Of a DNA stretch of 41,747 nt, positions 32,038 through 41,600 are shown piece by piece. Source of the DNA: JAVBLG01 sp031553655 (lineage in GTDB: Bacteria > Desulfobacterota > Desulfovibrionia > Desulfovibrionales > Desulfovibrionaceae); contig JAVBLG010000013.1 in assembly GCA_031553655.1 (NCBI GenBank), positions 1 to 41,747 on the forward strand, written 5' to 3'. The first letter of the stretch is position 1. Every line of letters begins with the position of its first letter. A program made the translations under genes and the position numbers. The notes beneath the pieces were generated by a model. That model had not been told where the DNA came from, did no database searches, and saw nothing but the letters and a program-made list of their open reading frames with translations.

Positions 32038-33951
32038 ATGGATAATAATTATAAATCGCTTTACCTTTTAGCGCAAGATTCAATGAAATCTGAAAATTGG
32101 ACTAATGCTGCTAAATTTTGGGATCGCATTATAGAATTGTTCCCTGAAGACAAGAATGCATACAATCAAAGTCATATTGCCCATTTTAGAATTAAAGATT
32201 TCAAAATCGCTCGACTGAAATTGGAAAAAGTGAAGGATATTTTTCCGGAAGATCCGGAAACCTGGATCTGGTTGGCTAATTTTTTCATGAAAAGAAAAAA
32301 ATGGAATAAGGCGATAGCGCACTGGAATATCGTTAGAAATAAATTTCCAAACAAAAAAGACGGTTTCATTGAATGCTCATTGGCACTTATTGAGCAAAAG
32401 AAATATCATTTAGCAGAAAAACTACTTCTTGTAGCAAAAAAGAAATTTCCCGTTCACGCCGCGCGCATAAATGATATATTGAATACCATAAGAAAAAACC
32501 GCCAAGGTGGAATGGCTAATGATGCCTATATATGTTTTGCAGGATTTTCATTAAAAAGAATGGATAAGAATGGTAATATTGTCAACAGGCCTACAACGCA
32601 TTCTCCAGATGACTCTATAAACAAAATGTATGTATTTGGAAATTCGAGAATACATGGGCTCAATTTTGTATCCGATGAATATACAATACCAAGTATAATA
32701 CAAAAGAAGCTGAATAAAGATGCAGTAAGAATAAAAGTAATAAATCACAGCATTCCGTCTCAGCCAATCGAGAATATTTTTGCAGCCGTCGCAGAGTTGG
32801 ACTTGAATCCAGGAGATTGGATAATTATTCAGCATTCAGAAACATTGATGGAAAAATTCAACATGTTTAGCCCTGATTACTATAAGGCTATACAGGAATT
32901 TTGCCAAAAACAAAATGTTCATTGTAAAATATATTTTCCACCACTATTACCATCTATTTTTTCACCTTCTTCTGTTGAGCAAAAAAAGATAGATAAAAAG
33001 AGCAAGCAAATACCTGGAAATATACTTGGCACAGAGCACAACAGAAAAGCTGTTCAACATAAAATAAATATATGTAGCGCATCTGGCGTCAGTATAATAA
33101 ATTTAATAGACTTGTTCGATCGCCCCCACAATATGGGAGAAGTATTCGCAGATGCAGGACATATGTATGCCAGAGGAAATATAGAAATAGCCGACGCAAT
33201 ATATAAATATGCAATTAAACCAGAACTGGAAGGTAAACGCCAGTATGCATATGATGATTTGCTAAAAAGGGCAGTGTCTACCCTTGGCAAACGCTACTTA
33301 AAAAAGAGAAAAGACACATCAAACCAAATAGATATGTATATAAACTCCCTACCGAAGATTCACGATAAATATGATTATACAATCGGTTCAATAGTAATGA
33401 ACTGCAATCCATTCACTCTTGGCCATCTGCATCTTATAAAAACTACTGCCGCCCAAGTGGATTACTTATATATTTTTATTGTACAAGAAGATCTCTCCAC
33501 TTTTCCGTTTGAAGACAGGCTTCGCTTGGTGCGAGAGGCAACAAAAGAGCTAGGCGAAAAAGTCATAGTAGTTCCTGGAGGAAAATTTATTATATCATCC
33601 ATTACATTTAAAGAATATTTTACTAAAGATAAAATAACCAAGCAAATTGATCCTTCAAACGATGTTATGCATTTTGCCTTGTTTATTGCCCCGGCCCTTA
33701 ACATTACGCATCGCTTTGTGGGAGAGGAACCAAATTGCAATGTAACCAGACAATACAATGAGACTATGCAGCGTATGTTGCCCAGGCTTGGTATCGACGT
33801 GCATGTCATCCCCAGAAAAGAAGAAAATGGTGTTGTAATAAGCGCTTCAACAGTTCGTCGTTACCTGGAAGAAGGTAATTTCGAGAGGATTAGTCGCATA
33901 GTCCCGCCTTGTACTTATAATTACCTCAAAGAAAAAACTATCGAACAATAG
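32038..33951 (+). CDS. Three-domain protein: TPR, SGNH-hydrolase-like, citrate-lyase-ligase-like adenylyltransferase
   Basis: The 637-residue product has three parts. Residues ~1-155 form TPR-like helical repeats (WTNAAKFWDRIIELFPED, WNKAIAHWNIVRNKFPN). Residues ~195-400 look like an SGNH/GDSL fold, with YVFGNSRIHG as block I and DAGHMYARGNIEIADAI as the DxxH block V. Residues ~445-637 match the nucleotidyltransferase domain of citrate lyase ligase (CitC): IVMNCNPFTLGHLHLI (HxGH-type), FPFEDRLRLV, KFIISSITFKEYF, NVTRQYNETM and ISASTVRRYL. CitC adenylates acetate to acetylate a protein cofactor; no citrate lyase genes are here. A plausible role is activation and transfer of an acyl group to the capsule, but this is inference. 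Strongly AT-rich coding. Confidence 0.75.
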   Translation: MDNNYKSLYLLAQDSMKSENWTNAAKFWDRIIELFPEDKNAYNQSHIAHFRIKDFKIARLKLEKVKDIFPEDPETWIWLANFFMKRKKWNKAIAHWNIVRNKFPNKKDGFIECSLALIEQKKYHLAEKLLLVAKKKFPVHAARINDILNTIRKNRQGGMANDAYICFAGFSLKRMDKNGNIVNRPTTHSPDDSINKMYVFGNSRIHGLNFVSDEYTIPSIIQKKLNKDAVRIKVINHSIPSQPIENIFAAVAELDLNPGDWIIIQHSETLMEKFNMFSPDYYKAIQEFCQKQNVHCKIYFPPLLPSIFSPSSVEQKKIDKKSKQIPGNILGTEHNRKAVQHKINICSASGVSIINLIDLFDRPHNMGEVFADAGHMYARGNIEIADAIYKYAIKPELEGKRQYAYDDLLKRAVSTLGKRYLKKRKDTSNQIDMYINSLPKIHDKYDYTIGSIVMNCNPFTLGHLHLIKTTAAQVDYLYIFIVQEDLSTFPFEDRLRLVREATKELGEKVIVVPGGKFIISSITFKEYFTKDKITKQIDPSNDVMHFALFIAPALNITHRFVGEEPNCNVTRQYNETMQRMLPRLGIDVHVIPRKEENGVVISASTVRRYLEEGNFERISRIVPPCTYNYLKEKTIEQ

Positions 33952-33991
33952 CGTGATATAGTTATATTGAAAAAAAATTTAAGGAGCTTCC

Positions 33992-34594
33992 ATGTCCAAC
34001 ACTATCAACTGTTCCAGCAATAATGCCAAGGTAATCTGGTTCACGGGCCTTTCCGGTTCCGGCAAGTCCACCATGTCAACGGCCCTGCACAGCATTATGC
34101 GCGATAGCGGCATACCAACCTTTATTCTGGATGGCGACATTCTGCGGCAGGGCTTGTGCCGCGATCTTGGGTTTTCCATGGCCGACCGCCAGGAAAATAT
34201 GCGCCGGGTGGCCGAGGTTACCAAGCTCTTCTGGATGGCGGGCATTTATGTATTGGCGGCCTTTATTTCACCGTCTATACAGGGCCGCAATACTGTGCGC
34301 CATTTGTTCCCTAAAGGCGATTTCATTGAAGTATTTGTGGATGCACCTCTTAGTGCCTGTGAAGGCCGCGACCCCAAGGGGCTTTACAAAAAGGCGCGTT
34401 CGGGGCAAATTAAAGAATTCACCGGTCTTGATTCGCCCTACGAAATGCCGTTGAACCCCGAAATCACCCTGCGCACCGCTGAGCTTACCCCTGGTGAGTG
34501 CCTTGATATTTTGCTGTCACATTTGAATCTGCCCATCGTGGGAGCCGCCGCCGGCAAGCCTGATTTTGCCGGTAAAATGATGGAGTTGAGATGA
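33992..34594 (+). CDS. cysC: Adenylylsulfate kinase CysC
   Basis: The 200-residue product phosphorylates APS to PAPS in the cytoplasm. It has the P-loop GLSGSGKST (residues 19-27), LDGDILRQGLCRDLGFS, DRQENMRRVAEV, the Ser loop FISPSIQGRNTVR, and EFTGLDSPYEMPLNPEI. A strong AAGGAG five bases before the ATG at 33992 supports the start. GC content returns to the higher level of the flanking genes here. Sulfate reducers make APS for respiration and need PAPS mainly for sulfation or assimilation, so placement inside a capsule cluster with a sulfotransferase points to dedicated PAPS supply. It overlaps kpsD by four bases (ATGA). Confidence 0.95.
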   Translation: MSNTINCSSNNAKVIWFTGLSGSGKSTMSTALHSIMRDSGIPTFILDGDILRQGLCRDLGFSMADRQENMRRVAEVTKLFWMAGIYVLAAFISPSIQGRNTVRHLFPKGDFIEVFVDAPLSACEGRDPKGLYKKARSGQIKEFTGLDSPYEMPLNPEITLRTAELTPGECLDILLSHLNLPIVGAAAGKPDFAGKMMELR

Positions 34595-36513
34595 ATCTCA
34601 CGCCCGTAAAGTTTTTCTTCTCCGCCGCCATATTTTTTATGGCCTTGTTTTTTCATATCACGACGGAAGTTTGCCGCGCTGCTTCGCGGCCTTCCGCAGA
34701 TATGATTTCCGACGTGTCCAACGCCAATTCCATGCGTTCGCCGTCCGGCTCTTCCATAAGTGCGGGGAGTTCTTCTTTTCAGGGTTCCGCGCGCCCCACT
34801 TCGGCTATGCGTGGTTATGAGGGCGGGGTGCCCCAGACCGAGCCGCTTTATCCGCAGCAGAGGCTTCCGTCCGCCGCGTCATCGCCGCAGCAATACGGTT
34901 CGCAAGGTATGCAAAGCGTGGCTCCCGGTATGCAGCCGCAGCAATACGGTATGCAGTCTGCGCCTTTGGCCGCGCCTCCGGCTTGGGCGCAGCAATATTA
35001 CCCCGCTCCGGCAACAACCGGCCTGCTTCCGTTCGGGGCCAATTTGTTTATAGGAAATTTTTCCGCCACCTACCATAGTGGCCTGCAGCCACAATACGCC
35101 ATCATGCCTGGGGATCGCATCATGGTGCGCATATGGGGCGCATTCACTTACGATGACGTTCTGGTGGTGGATCAACAAGGTAATATTTTTATTCCTGAAG
35201 TGGGGCCGGTGGTGGTAGGCGGTCTGCGCCAGTCATCATTGCAAAGTTCGGTGCAGGCGCAGGTTGCTTCGGTTTTCACCAGCAATATAGGTATCTACAC
35301 CAATTTAATGAATACTCAGCCGGTGGCGGTTTTTGTAACCGGCAATGTGCTGCGTCCCGGCCGTTACGCCGGGGGGCCCGCCGATTCCATACTTTACTAC
35401 CTGGACCGCGCAGGAGGAATTATTCCGGAGCGCGGTAGTTATCGACAAGTTGCGATCAAGCGCGGCAAACGCACCATAGCCCATGCAGACCTGTACGACT
35501 TTCTGGTACGGGGTGATCTACCGGAAATACGCCTGCAGGATGGAGACGTAATTCTGGTGCGCGACAGGGGAGCGGGAGTGGCCGCGCTCGGCCTCATCCG
35601 CCAACCGGCGCGCTATGAATTTTTTTCCAAAAGACTCAATGGCGGGCAGCTCATGTCTATGGCCCAGCCTATGCCCGGGGCCTCACATGTCAGTATCACC
35701 GGCACGAGGGACGGAACGGCCTTCAACGATTATATAAGCATTGAGCAATTTACAGCCTTTCCCCTGCGAGATGAAGATATCATTGAGTTTCACGCCGACA
35801 GGCCGGGAAAAACGATCATGGCCGGCGCTACCGGAGCTATTATCGGCGCTTCGCGTTTTCCGGTGCTCAAGGGTACCACCTTGCGCCAGTTGCTGAAGTA
35901 TGTGGCTGTAGACCCGAATCTGGCCGATACCGGCGCAATTTATATCAGACGCCGGTCCGTGGCCGAACAGCAGAAAAAAACAATTGCCGACTCTCTCCGC
36001 CGCCTGGAACAGAGCGCGCTGACCGCCAAATCATCGTCTGTTGATGAAGCCAACATCAGGGTGCGCGAGGCCGAATTAATTCAGGATTTCGTAAAGCGCG
36101 CCAACCTGATTCAGCCGGACGGCGTGGTTGTTGTGGCGCATAACGGCACAGTCAACGATCTCATTCTGGAAGAGGGCGACATAGTTTATGTACCGCAAAA
36201 GTCCGATGTGGTGCAGGTAACTGGGGAGGTGACCATACCCAAGGCTGTGGTATACTCCAAACAGATGCGTCTGGTGGACTACGTAAAGAGTGCTGGCGGC
36301 TTCAGCGAGCGTGCCGATAAAAAGAATGTTCTGGTGGTCAAGCCTAACGGCGAAGTGGCTCGGGCATCCGATGCGGGCATAGGCCCTGGAGATCAGATTA
36401 TGGTCATGCCCGAATACGATGCCAAGGCTGTGCAATCCACCAAGGATATCATGCAGGTCATTTATCAATTGGCTGTTTCCGCCGGGGTGGTTTTAAGGTT
36501 TATGCTATGGTAA
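34591..36513 (+). CDS. kpsD: Outer-membrane polysaccharide export protein KpsD (OPX family)
   Basis: The 640-residue precursor starts with a signal peptide (hydrophobic about 8-25), followed by a ~110-residue Ser/Gln/Pro/Gly-rich linker (QQYG, MQPQQYGMQS). The polysaccharide-export domain has YAIMPGDRIMVRIWG and GNIFIPEVGPVVVGG, an SLBB domain (VTGNVLRPGRYAGG) follows, and a second SLBB near the C-terminus (VTGEVTIPKAVV). No lipobox cysteine is seen, as in E. coli KpsD and unlike Wza. It should form the outer-membrane part of the capsule export channel with KpsE. The extended linker is unusual for the family. It overlaps cysC upstream and kpsC downstream. Confidence 0.92.
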   Translation: MNLTPVKFFFSAAIFFMALFFHITTEVCRAASRPSADMISDVSNANSMRSPSGSSISAGSSSFQGSARPTSAMRGYEGGVPQTEPLYPQQRLPSAASSPQQYGSQGMQSVAPGMQPQQYGMQSAPLAAPPAWAQQYYPAPATTGLLPFGANLFIGNFSATYHSGLQPQYAIMPGDRIMVRIWGAFTYDDVLVVDQQGNIFIPEVGPVVVGGLRQSSLQSSVQAQVASVFTSNIGIYTNLMNTQPVAVFVTGNVLRPGRYAGGPADSILYYLDRAGGIIPERGSYRQVAIKRGKRTIAHADLYDFLVRGDLPEIRLQDGDVILVRDRGAGVAALGLIRQPARYEFFSKRLNGGQLMSMAQPMPGASHVSITGTRDGTAFNDYISIEQFTAFPLRDEDIIEFHADRPGKTIMAGATGAIIGASRFPVLKGTTLRQLLKYVAVDPNLADTGAIYIRRRSVAEQQKKTIADSLRRLEQSALTAKSSSVDEANIRVREAELIQDFVKRANLIQPDGVVVVAHNGTVNDLILEEGDIVYVPQKSDVVQVTGEVTIPKAVVYSKQMRLVDYVKSAGGFSERADKKNVLVVKPNGEVARASDAGIGPGDQIMVMPEYDAKAVQSTKDIMQVIYQLAVSAGVVLRFMLW

Positions 36514-38648
36514 TACCGCGTTACCTGGGTTACCTGGGGCGGGAAGCCGCTTATGCGGCATCCCGCCTTAAGCGGCGTTTTCCTTCCATTCCGTTTCTAC
36601 CGGCCCCCAAACCTCCGGTCCCTTGGTGCGCACATTTTTCACCGGGAATGGAGCGCATTCCGCATCTCTCCGCCCTTGTGGGCATGCCGTGCCGCAGGCT
36701 GTCTACTTTGCCCGGAACGGAACACCTGTGGCCTTTGTGGGCCAAGGGTTGCGCGGCCGTTGCCGTGTGGGGACACAAAGATTCCCGCGAACGTGCCGCC
36801 CGTTTTGCCGCCCGCTTCAACCTGCCTCTGCTGCGTTTGGAAGACGGTTTTTTGCGCTCGTTGGATTTGGGTGTTAACGGGGCCGCTCCGCTTTCGCTGA
36901 CGGCTGACGAAACCGGTATTTATTACGATGCTTCCCGGCCGTCTGATTTGGAAAATCTGCTGGAACGTGATGGGTGGGAATCGCCTGAACTGTTTGCCGA
37001 AGCCCGCGAGCTAATGGCCTTCATGCTGGCCGAAAATCTCAGCAAATATAATCACGCTCCGGACATTCCCCCGGATATGGAGGCGGTTCTGCCACCGCCG
37101 TCCGTATATCCGCGCGTACTGGTCATCGACCAGACCGCCGGCGATCTGAGCGTAGAGTTGGGCCTGGCCGACGCTGGCGCGTTTCGCGATATGCTCCGAA
37201 GCGCCCGGAGCGAGTATCCGCAATCAAGCATTTGCATCAAAACGCATCCTGATGTGTTGGCGGGCAAAAAACGCGGTTACCTGACCAGCGAGAGCGACGA
37301 ATCTTGTACAGCCGACGCGCTGCCGCGCCTGCTGGCAACGGATGTGAACCCGCTTTCGTTGTTGCGCCGCTTTGAGGTAATATATACGGTAAGTTCGCAA
37401 ATGGGCTTTGAGGCATTGCTGCTCGGCAAAACAGTGCATTGTTTCGGCCTGCCTTTTTATGCCGGATGGGGCCTCACCCGCGATCGCTTGTCCTGCCCGC
37501 GCCGTACGCGCCGCCGCTCAATTGAAGAGCTCTTTGCCGCCGCGTACCTCAAATATGCGCGTTATATTCACCCCGCTACCGGGGAACGCTGTTCCGCGTT
37601 GGATGTGGCGCGTCTTTTGTCCGAACAACGCCGCCGCAACGAGATCAATGCGTCCTTTCACGCCTGCGTGGGCTTTAACCGCTGGAAACATGTCCATGCA
37701 AGGGCCTTTTTGCAGTCCACGCGCGGGGAAACACAATTTTTTACTTCCGCTGAAAAAGCCGTGAGGGCCGCTTCCGGACGTCAGGGGAGAGTAATAGTGT
37801 GGGCCCCTCGGGAAACCCCGGAGCTGGAGAATCTCTGCCGCCGATTTTCCACACCGCTTTGGCGCATGGAAGATGGTTTTCTGCGTTCCGTGGGCCTGGG
37901 AGCGGCCTATTACCGGCCCGGTTCGCTGGTGCTGGATGATGAGGGAATTTATTACAACCCCCTGCGGGCTAACCGACTGGAGCGCATCCTGGCGGAAACT
38001 GATTTTTCTCATACAATTCTGGAACAGGCTGGTGACCTGCGCCAGGCTATTGTGCAAAACGGAGTAACCAAATATAATGTCGGTGACACGGCGACTCCGC
38101 CACCCATACCCGCTGGAAAAACCGTGGTACTAGTTCCAGGACAGGTGGAGGACGATGCCTCGGTGCTGCTTGGCGGCTGCGGAATTTCCTCGAACATGGC
38201 TCTGCTGCGCGAGGTTCGGACCGTGCGCCCCGGCGCCTTCATTATTTATAAGGAACATCCCGATGTGTCTTGCGGCAGCCGCCCCGGGGCGGTGAACGAA
38301 TCCAGGCTGCTGTCCGTGGCTGACGTTGTGGTACGCGGCACATCCATGAATACGCTTCTGGGCTTTTGCCATGAAGTACACACACTTACTTCGCTCAGCG
38401 GGTTCGAGGCTCTGCTGCGCGGTATTCCTGTATGGACTTATGGCGGGCCGTTTTACGCGGGATGGGGTCTCACCTCGGATCGAGTGCGCTTTGAGCGCCG
38501 CAAGCCCCTGCCTTCGGTGGATCATCTCGTGGCTGGAGCTCTACTGCTCTATCCCTCGTATTATGATTGGAGCAGCCGCAATTTTGTGGATTGCGCCTCT
38601 TTTGCGCGCATCCTTGCCACTGCGGCCAAATTAAAAAAACAAGGCTGA
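36507..38648 (+). CDS. kpsC: Capsule Kdo-transferase KpsC
   Basis: The 713-residue product has the two-domain architecture of KpsC. Duplicate motifs are visible: LLRLEDGFLRSLDLG with DETGIYYDAS in the N-terminal half, LWRMEDGFLRSVGLG with DDEGIYYNPLR in the C-terminal half, and GFEALLLGKTVHCFGLPFYAGWGL against GFEALLRGIPVWTYGGPFYAGWGL. The two halves are beta-Kdo transferases that build the poly-Kdo linker on lysophosphatidylglycerol in ABC-dependent capsules, using the CMP-Kdo made by the upstream kds genes. KpsS, which adds the first Kdo, is not in the window. The start at 36507 overlaps kpsD by seven bases. Confidence 0.95.
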   Translation: MVIPRYLGYLGREAAYAASRLKRRFPSIPFLPAPKPPVPWCAHFSPGMERIPHLSALVGMPCRRLSTLPGTEHLWPLWAKGCAAVAVWGHKDSRERAARFAARFNLPLLRLEDGFLRSLDLGVNGAAPLSLTADETGIYYDASRPSDLENLLERDGWESPELFAEARELMAFMLAENLSKYNHAPDIPPDMEAVLPPPSVYPRVLVIDQTAGDLSVELGLADAGAFRDMLRSARSEYPQSSICIKTHPDVLAGKKRGYLTSESDESCTADALPRLLATDVNPLSLLRRFEVIYTVSSQMGFEALLLGKTVHCFGLPFYAGWGLTRDRLSCPRRTRRRSIEELFAAAYLKYARYIHPATGERCSALDVARLLSEQRRRNEINASFHACVGFNRWKHVHARAFLQSTRGETQFFTSAEKAVRAASGRQGRVIVWAPRETPELENLCRRFSTPLWRMEDGFLRSVGLGAAYYRPGSLVLDDEGIYYNPLRANRLERILAETDFSHTILEQAGDLRQAIVQNGVTKYNVGDTATPPPIPAGKTVVLVPGQVEDDASVLLGGCGISSNMALLREVRTVRPGAFIIYKEHPDVSCGSRPGAVNESRLLSVADVVVRGTSMNTLLGFCHEVHTLTSLSGFEALLRGIPVWTYGGPFYAGWGLTSDRVRFERRKPLPSVDHLVAGALLLYPSYYDWSSRNFVDCASFARILATAAKLKKQG

Positions 38649-38665
38649 AATTTTACCGGACTATC

Positions 38666-41600
38666 ATGAGTATTGTAATATTTCCCATTGCTATTGTCGG
38701 CCTTGCCTGCCGCCTTCCGGGCCGGGCATCCTCATTGAACGCCCTCTGGCGGATTCTGGAACAGGGGGGGGACGCAGTCACGGAAATACCGGCCGAACGC
38801 TGGTCGCGTGAGCGCTTTTATCATCAACGCCGTTCCATGCCCGGCCACGGTGTGAGCTTCTCAGCTGGAATTGTTGAAAATATATATGATTTTGATGCCG
38901 AATTTTTTGGTATTTCCAGCAAGGAAGCCCAGGCTATGGACCCGCAGCAACGCCTTATGCTGGAGCTGGCCTGGGAAGCTATGGAAGACGCCTTAATCGC
39001 GCCTTCGGCTCTTGCCGGTTCCCGCACGGCCGTGTATGTGGGTGCGGCTTCGCCCGACGCGGGCACCAGCCATGCCGACGACATATGCGCTACCACCCCT
39101 TACAGCATGACAGGCACCAATCTCAGTATTATTTCGAACCGTATTTCCTACATTTTTGATCTGCACGGGCCAAGCATGACTGTAGACACGGCCTGCTCCT
39201 CGGCCATGCATGCCCTGCATCAGGCCTGCCAGACCCTGGCCTGCGGCGGGGCGGACACGGCGTTAGCGGGCGGGGTGAACGTACTGCTCTCACCTTATCC
39301 TTTTGTGGGATTTTCCCAGGCCCACATGCTCTCTCCTGACGGACGCTGTAAAGTGTTTGACGCTGAAGGCAACGGCTATGTGCGTTCCGAAGGAGGGGGC
39401 CTGCTGCTGCTTCAACCGCTGGATGCCGCTCTGGCCCATGGTCGCCGCATCCACGGGGTAATCCGCGCCGTGGGGCTTAACAGCGACGGCCGCACTCAGG
39501 GAATAGCCCTGCCAAGTTCCGAAGCCCAAAGGGATCTGCTGCGGCAGGTATATGACGGTGTGGACATTAGCCCGGACAGGCTTTCCTATATGGAGGCTCA
39601 CGGAACCGGCACCGCCGCCGGCGACCCGCTGGAAACGCTGGCTATCGGGCAGGCGCTTGGCATGCGTCGCGCGCGTCCTCTGCTTACCGGATCGGTCAAA
39701 TGTAACTTGGGCCACCTGGAAACAGCTTCGGCTATGGCCGGGATATTCAAGGCGCTGCTGGTACTGCGCGAGCGTCGTGTGCCTCCGCAGATACACATAT
39801 CCAAGCTCAATCCAGCCATAAACTTTAAAGAACTCAACCTGCGTGTGCCCCTGCGTATGACGTCTCTGCCGCGCACGGGCGGGTTGCCTCTGGCCGGGGT
39901 CAATTCCTTCGGCTTTGGCGGGGCCAACGGACATATGCTGTTGGAGGCGGCACCCCCGCGTAAAAAACCGCGCCGTATTGCGGCCCCGGCTGTGGATGCC
40001 TCGGGCTCATCTATAAATTATGCTTTTGGTTCTGCCGCAGATCTTATTGACAATCCTACATTTTTTCTTTCCGCGCGCAGCGAGGCCAGCTTGCGCCGTC
40101 TGGCTGGAGAATGTGCCGATCTGTTGGAAAGCGGAAATATCGCCCCGTACGATCTGGCCGCGGGCATGGCCTTGCGGCGCGAAATCATGCCCCATCGGCT
40201 TGTGGTGCGTGCCCCCAGCGCTGAGGCCGCGCAAAATGCCTTGCGCGCCGTGTCGCAACCGGGCGGCGAAGCGGAACTGGAACACACACTGCCCGGCGGC
40301 GAGACTCAGTACGCCCAGGACGTAAAACCGGCCCCCGCACTGCCCGGTGGCGAAACCGAACACTACCTGATCGGCGAGTGTCCCCTGGCCCGTGTTGACT
40401 CGTCCGTTGCTCCGACCCATGCTGTTTTCGCCTATTCGGGCAACGGCGGTCAATGGGCGGGGATGGGGCAGAAGCTCATGAAGGAAGACTCCGTTTTCGC
40501 CGGGGCGGCGGAAGAGGTGGCGCGTTTTTTGCTGCCTCTGTCTGGCCTGAACTATGCGGAGTTGCTGCGCCAGGGAATTACGGAAGAAGACATGGCCCGC
40601 ACCGAGCTGGCCCAGCCTCTGCTTTTTGTGTTGCAGGTGGCCCTTACCACGGCTCTTCGGGCCAGAGGGGTCGAACCGGGCATGGTTATGGGGCACAGCG
40701 TGGGCGAAGTGGCGGCGGCCTGGGCCTGTGGTGCACTGACCTTGCCCGACGCCGCGCTGGTCATACATCATCGCAGCCTGCTGCAAGGCCGCACCAGCGG
40801 ACAGGGCCGCATGGCCGCCGTGAATCTGGGGCCGGAAGCGGCACTGGCTTTGCCCGAATTGCGCGACGGACGGCTGGAGCTGGCCGGAATCAACAGCCCC
40901 GATTCCATAACTCTGGCGGGAGAGTCTGAAGCCCTTGCCGCTGTCGGCGAACGCATGCGCGCGCAAAATGTGTTTTTCCGCGAACTGCCTCTTGATTATG
41001 CATTTCATAGTCAGGCCATGGATCAGCTTGAAGCGCCGTTACGCGAGGCTCTGCGCGGCTTGCGGCCCCGACGCGCGCGCATTCCTTTTATTTCCACAGT
41101 CACGGGAAGCGAAATTGACGGTCGTCGTCTGAACGCGGACTACTGGTGGCGCAATATCCGCCTGCCTGTGCTGTTCAGCCAAGCCATGGATGCCGCAATT
41201 TCGGCCGGAGGCGCAATTTTTATGGAAGCCGGGCCGCATCCCGTTTTGCAGCATTATATGCGCGCGGCCCTACGCCGCGCCCGGCGCGAAGGGGCTCCAC
41301 TGAGTACGCTTATGCGCGGTAACGGCTGCACCCGCGCATTTCAACTGGCATGGCGCAAGGCCTGGATTCACGGCTGGCCTCTGCGCATGGAAAAATTTTT
41401 TCCCTGGCCCTCCGGAGCTGAAGACCTGCCTCATTATCGCTGGAACCGGCAATATCACGCTGTCGCCGCAACCCCGGAATGCGCGAAGCTGTTGCGCGGC
41501 GAGGCGGATCACCCGCTGCTGGGCTGGCGCAAGCCCGGCCAGAATCTGTGGGAAAATACTTTAGATCTGCAAAGCCACCCTTGGTTGGAAGATCATCAGG

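Noticed and set aside
33360..33951. Citrate lyase operon suggested by the CitC-like domain
   Set aside because: No citD, citE, citF, citG or citX genes are present and the domain is fused to TPR and SGNH parts in a capsule cluster.
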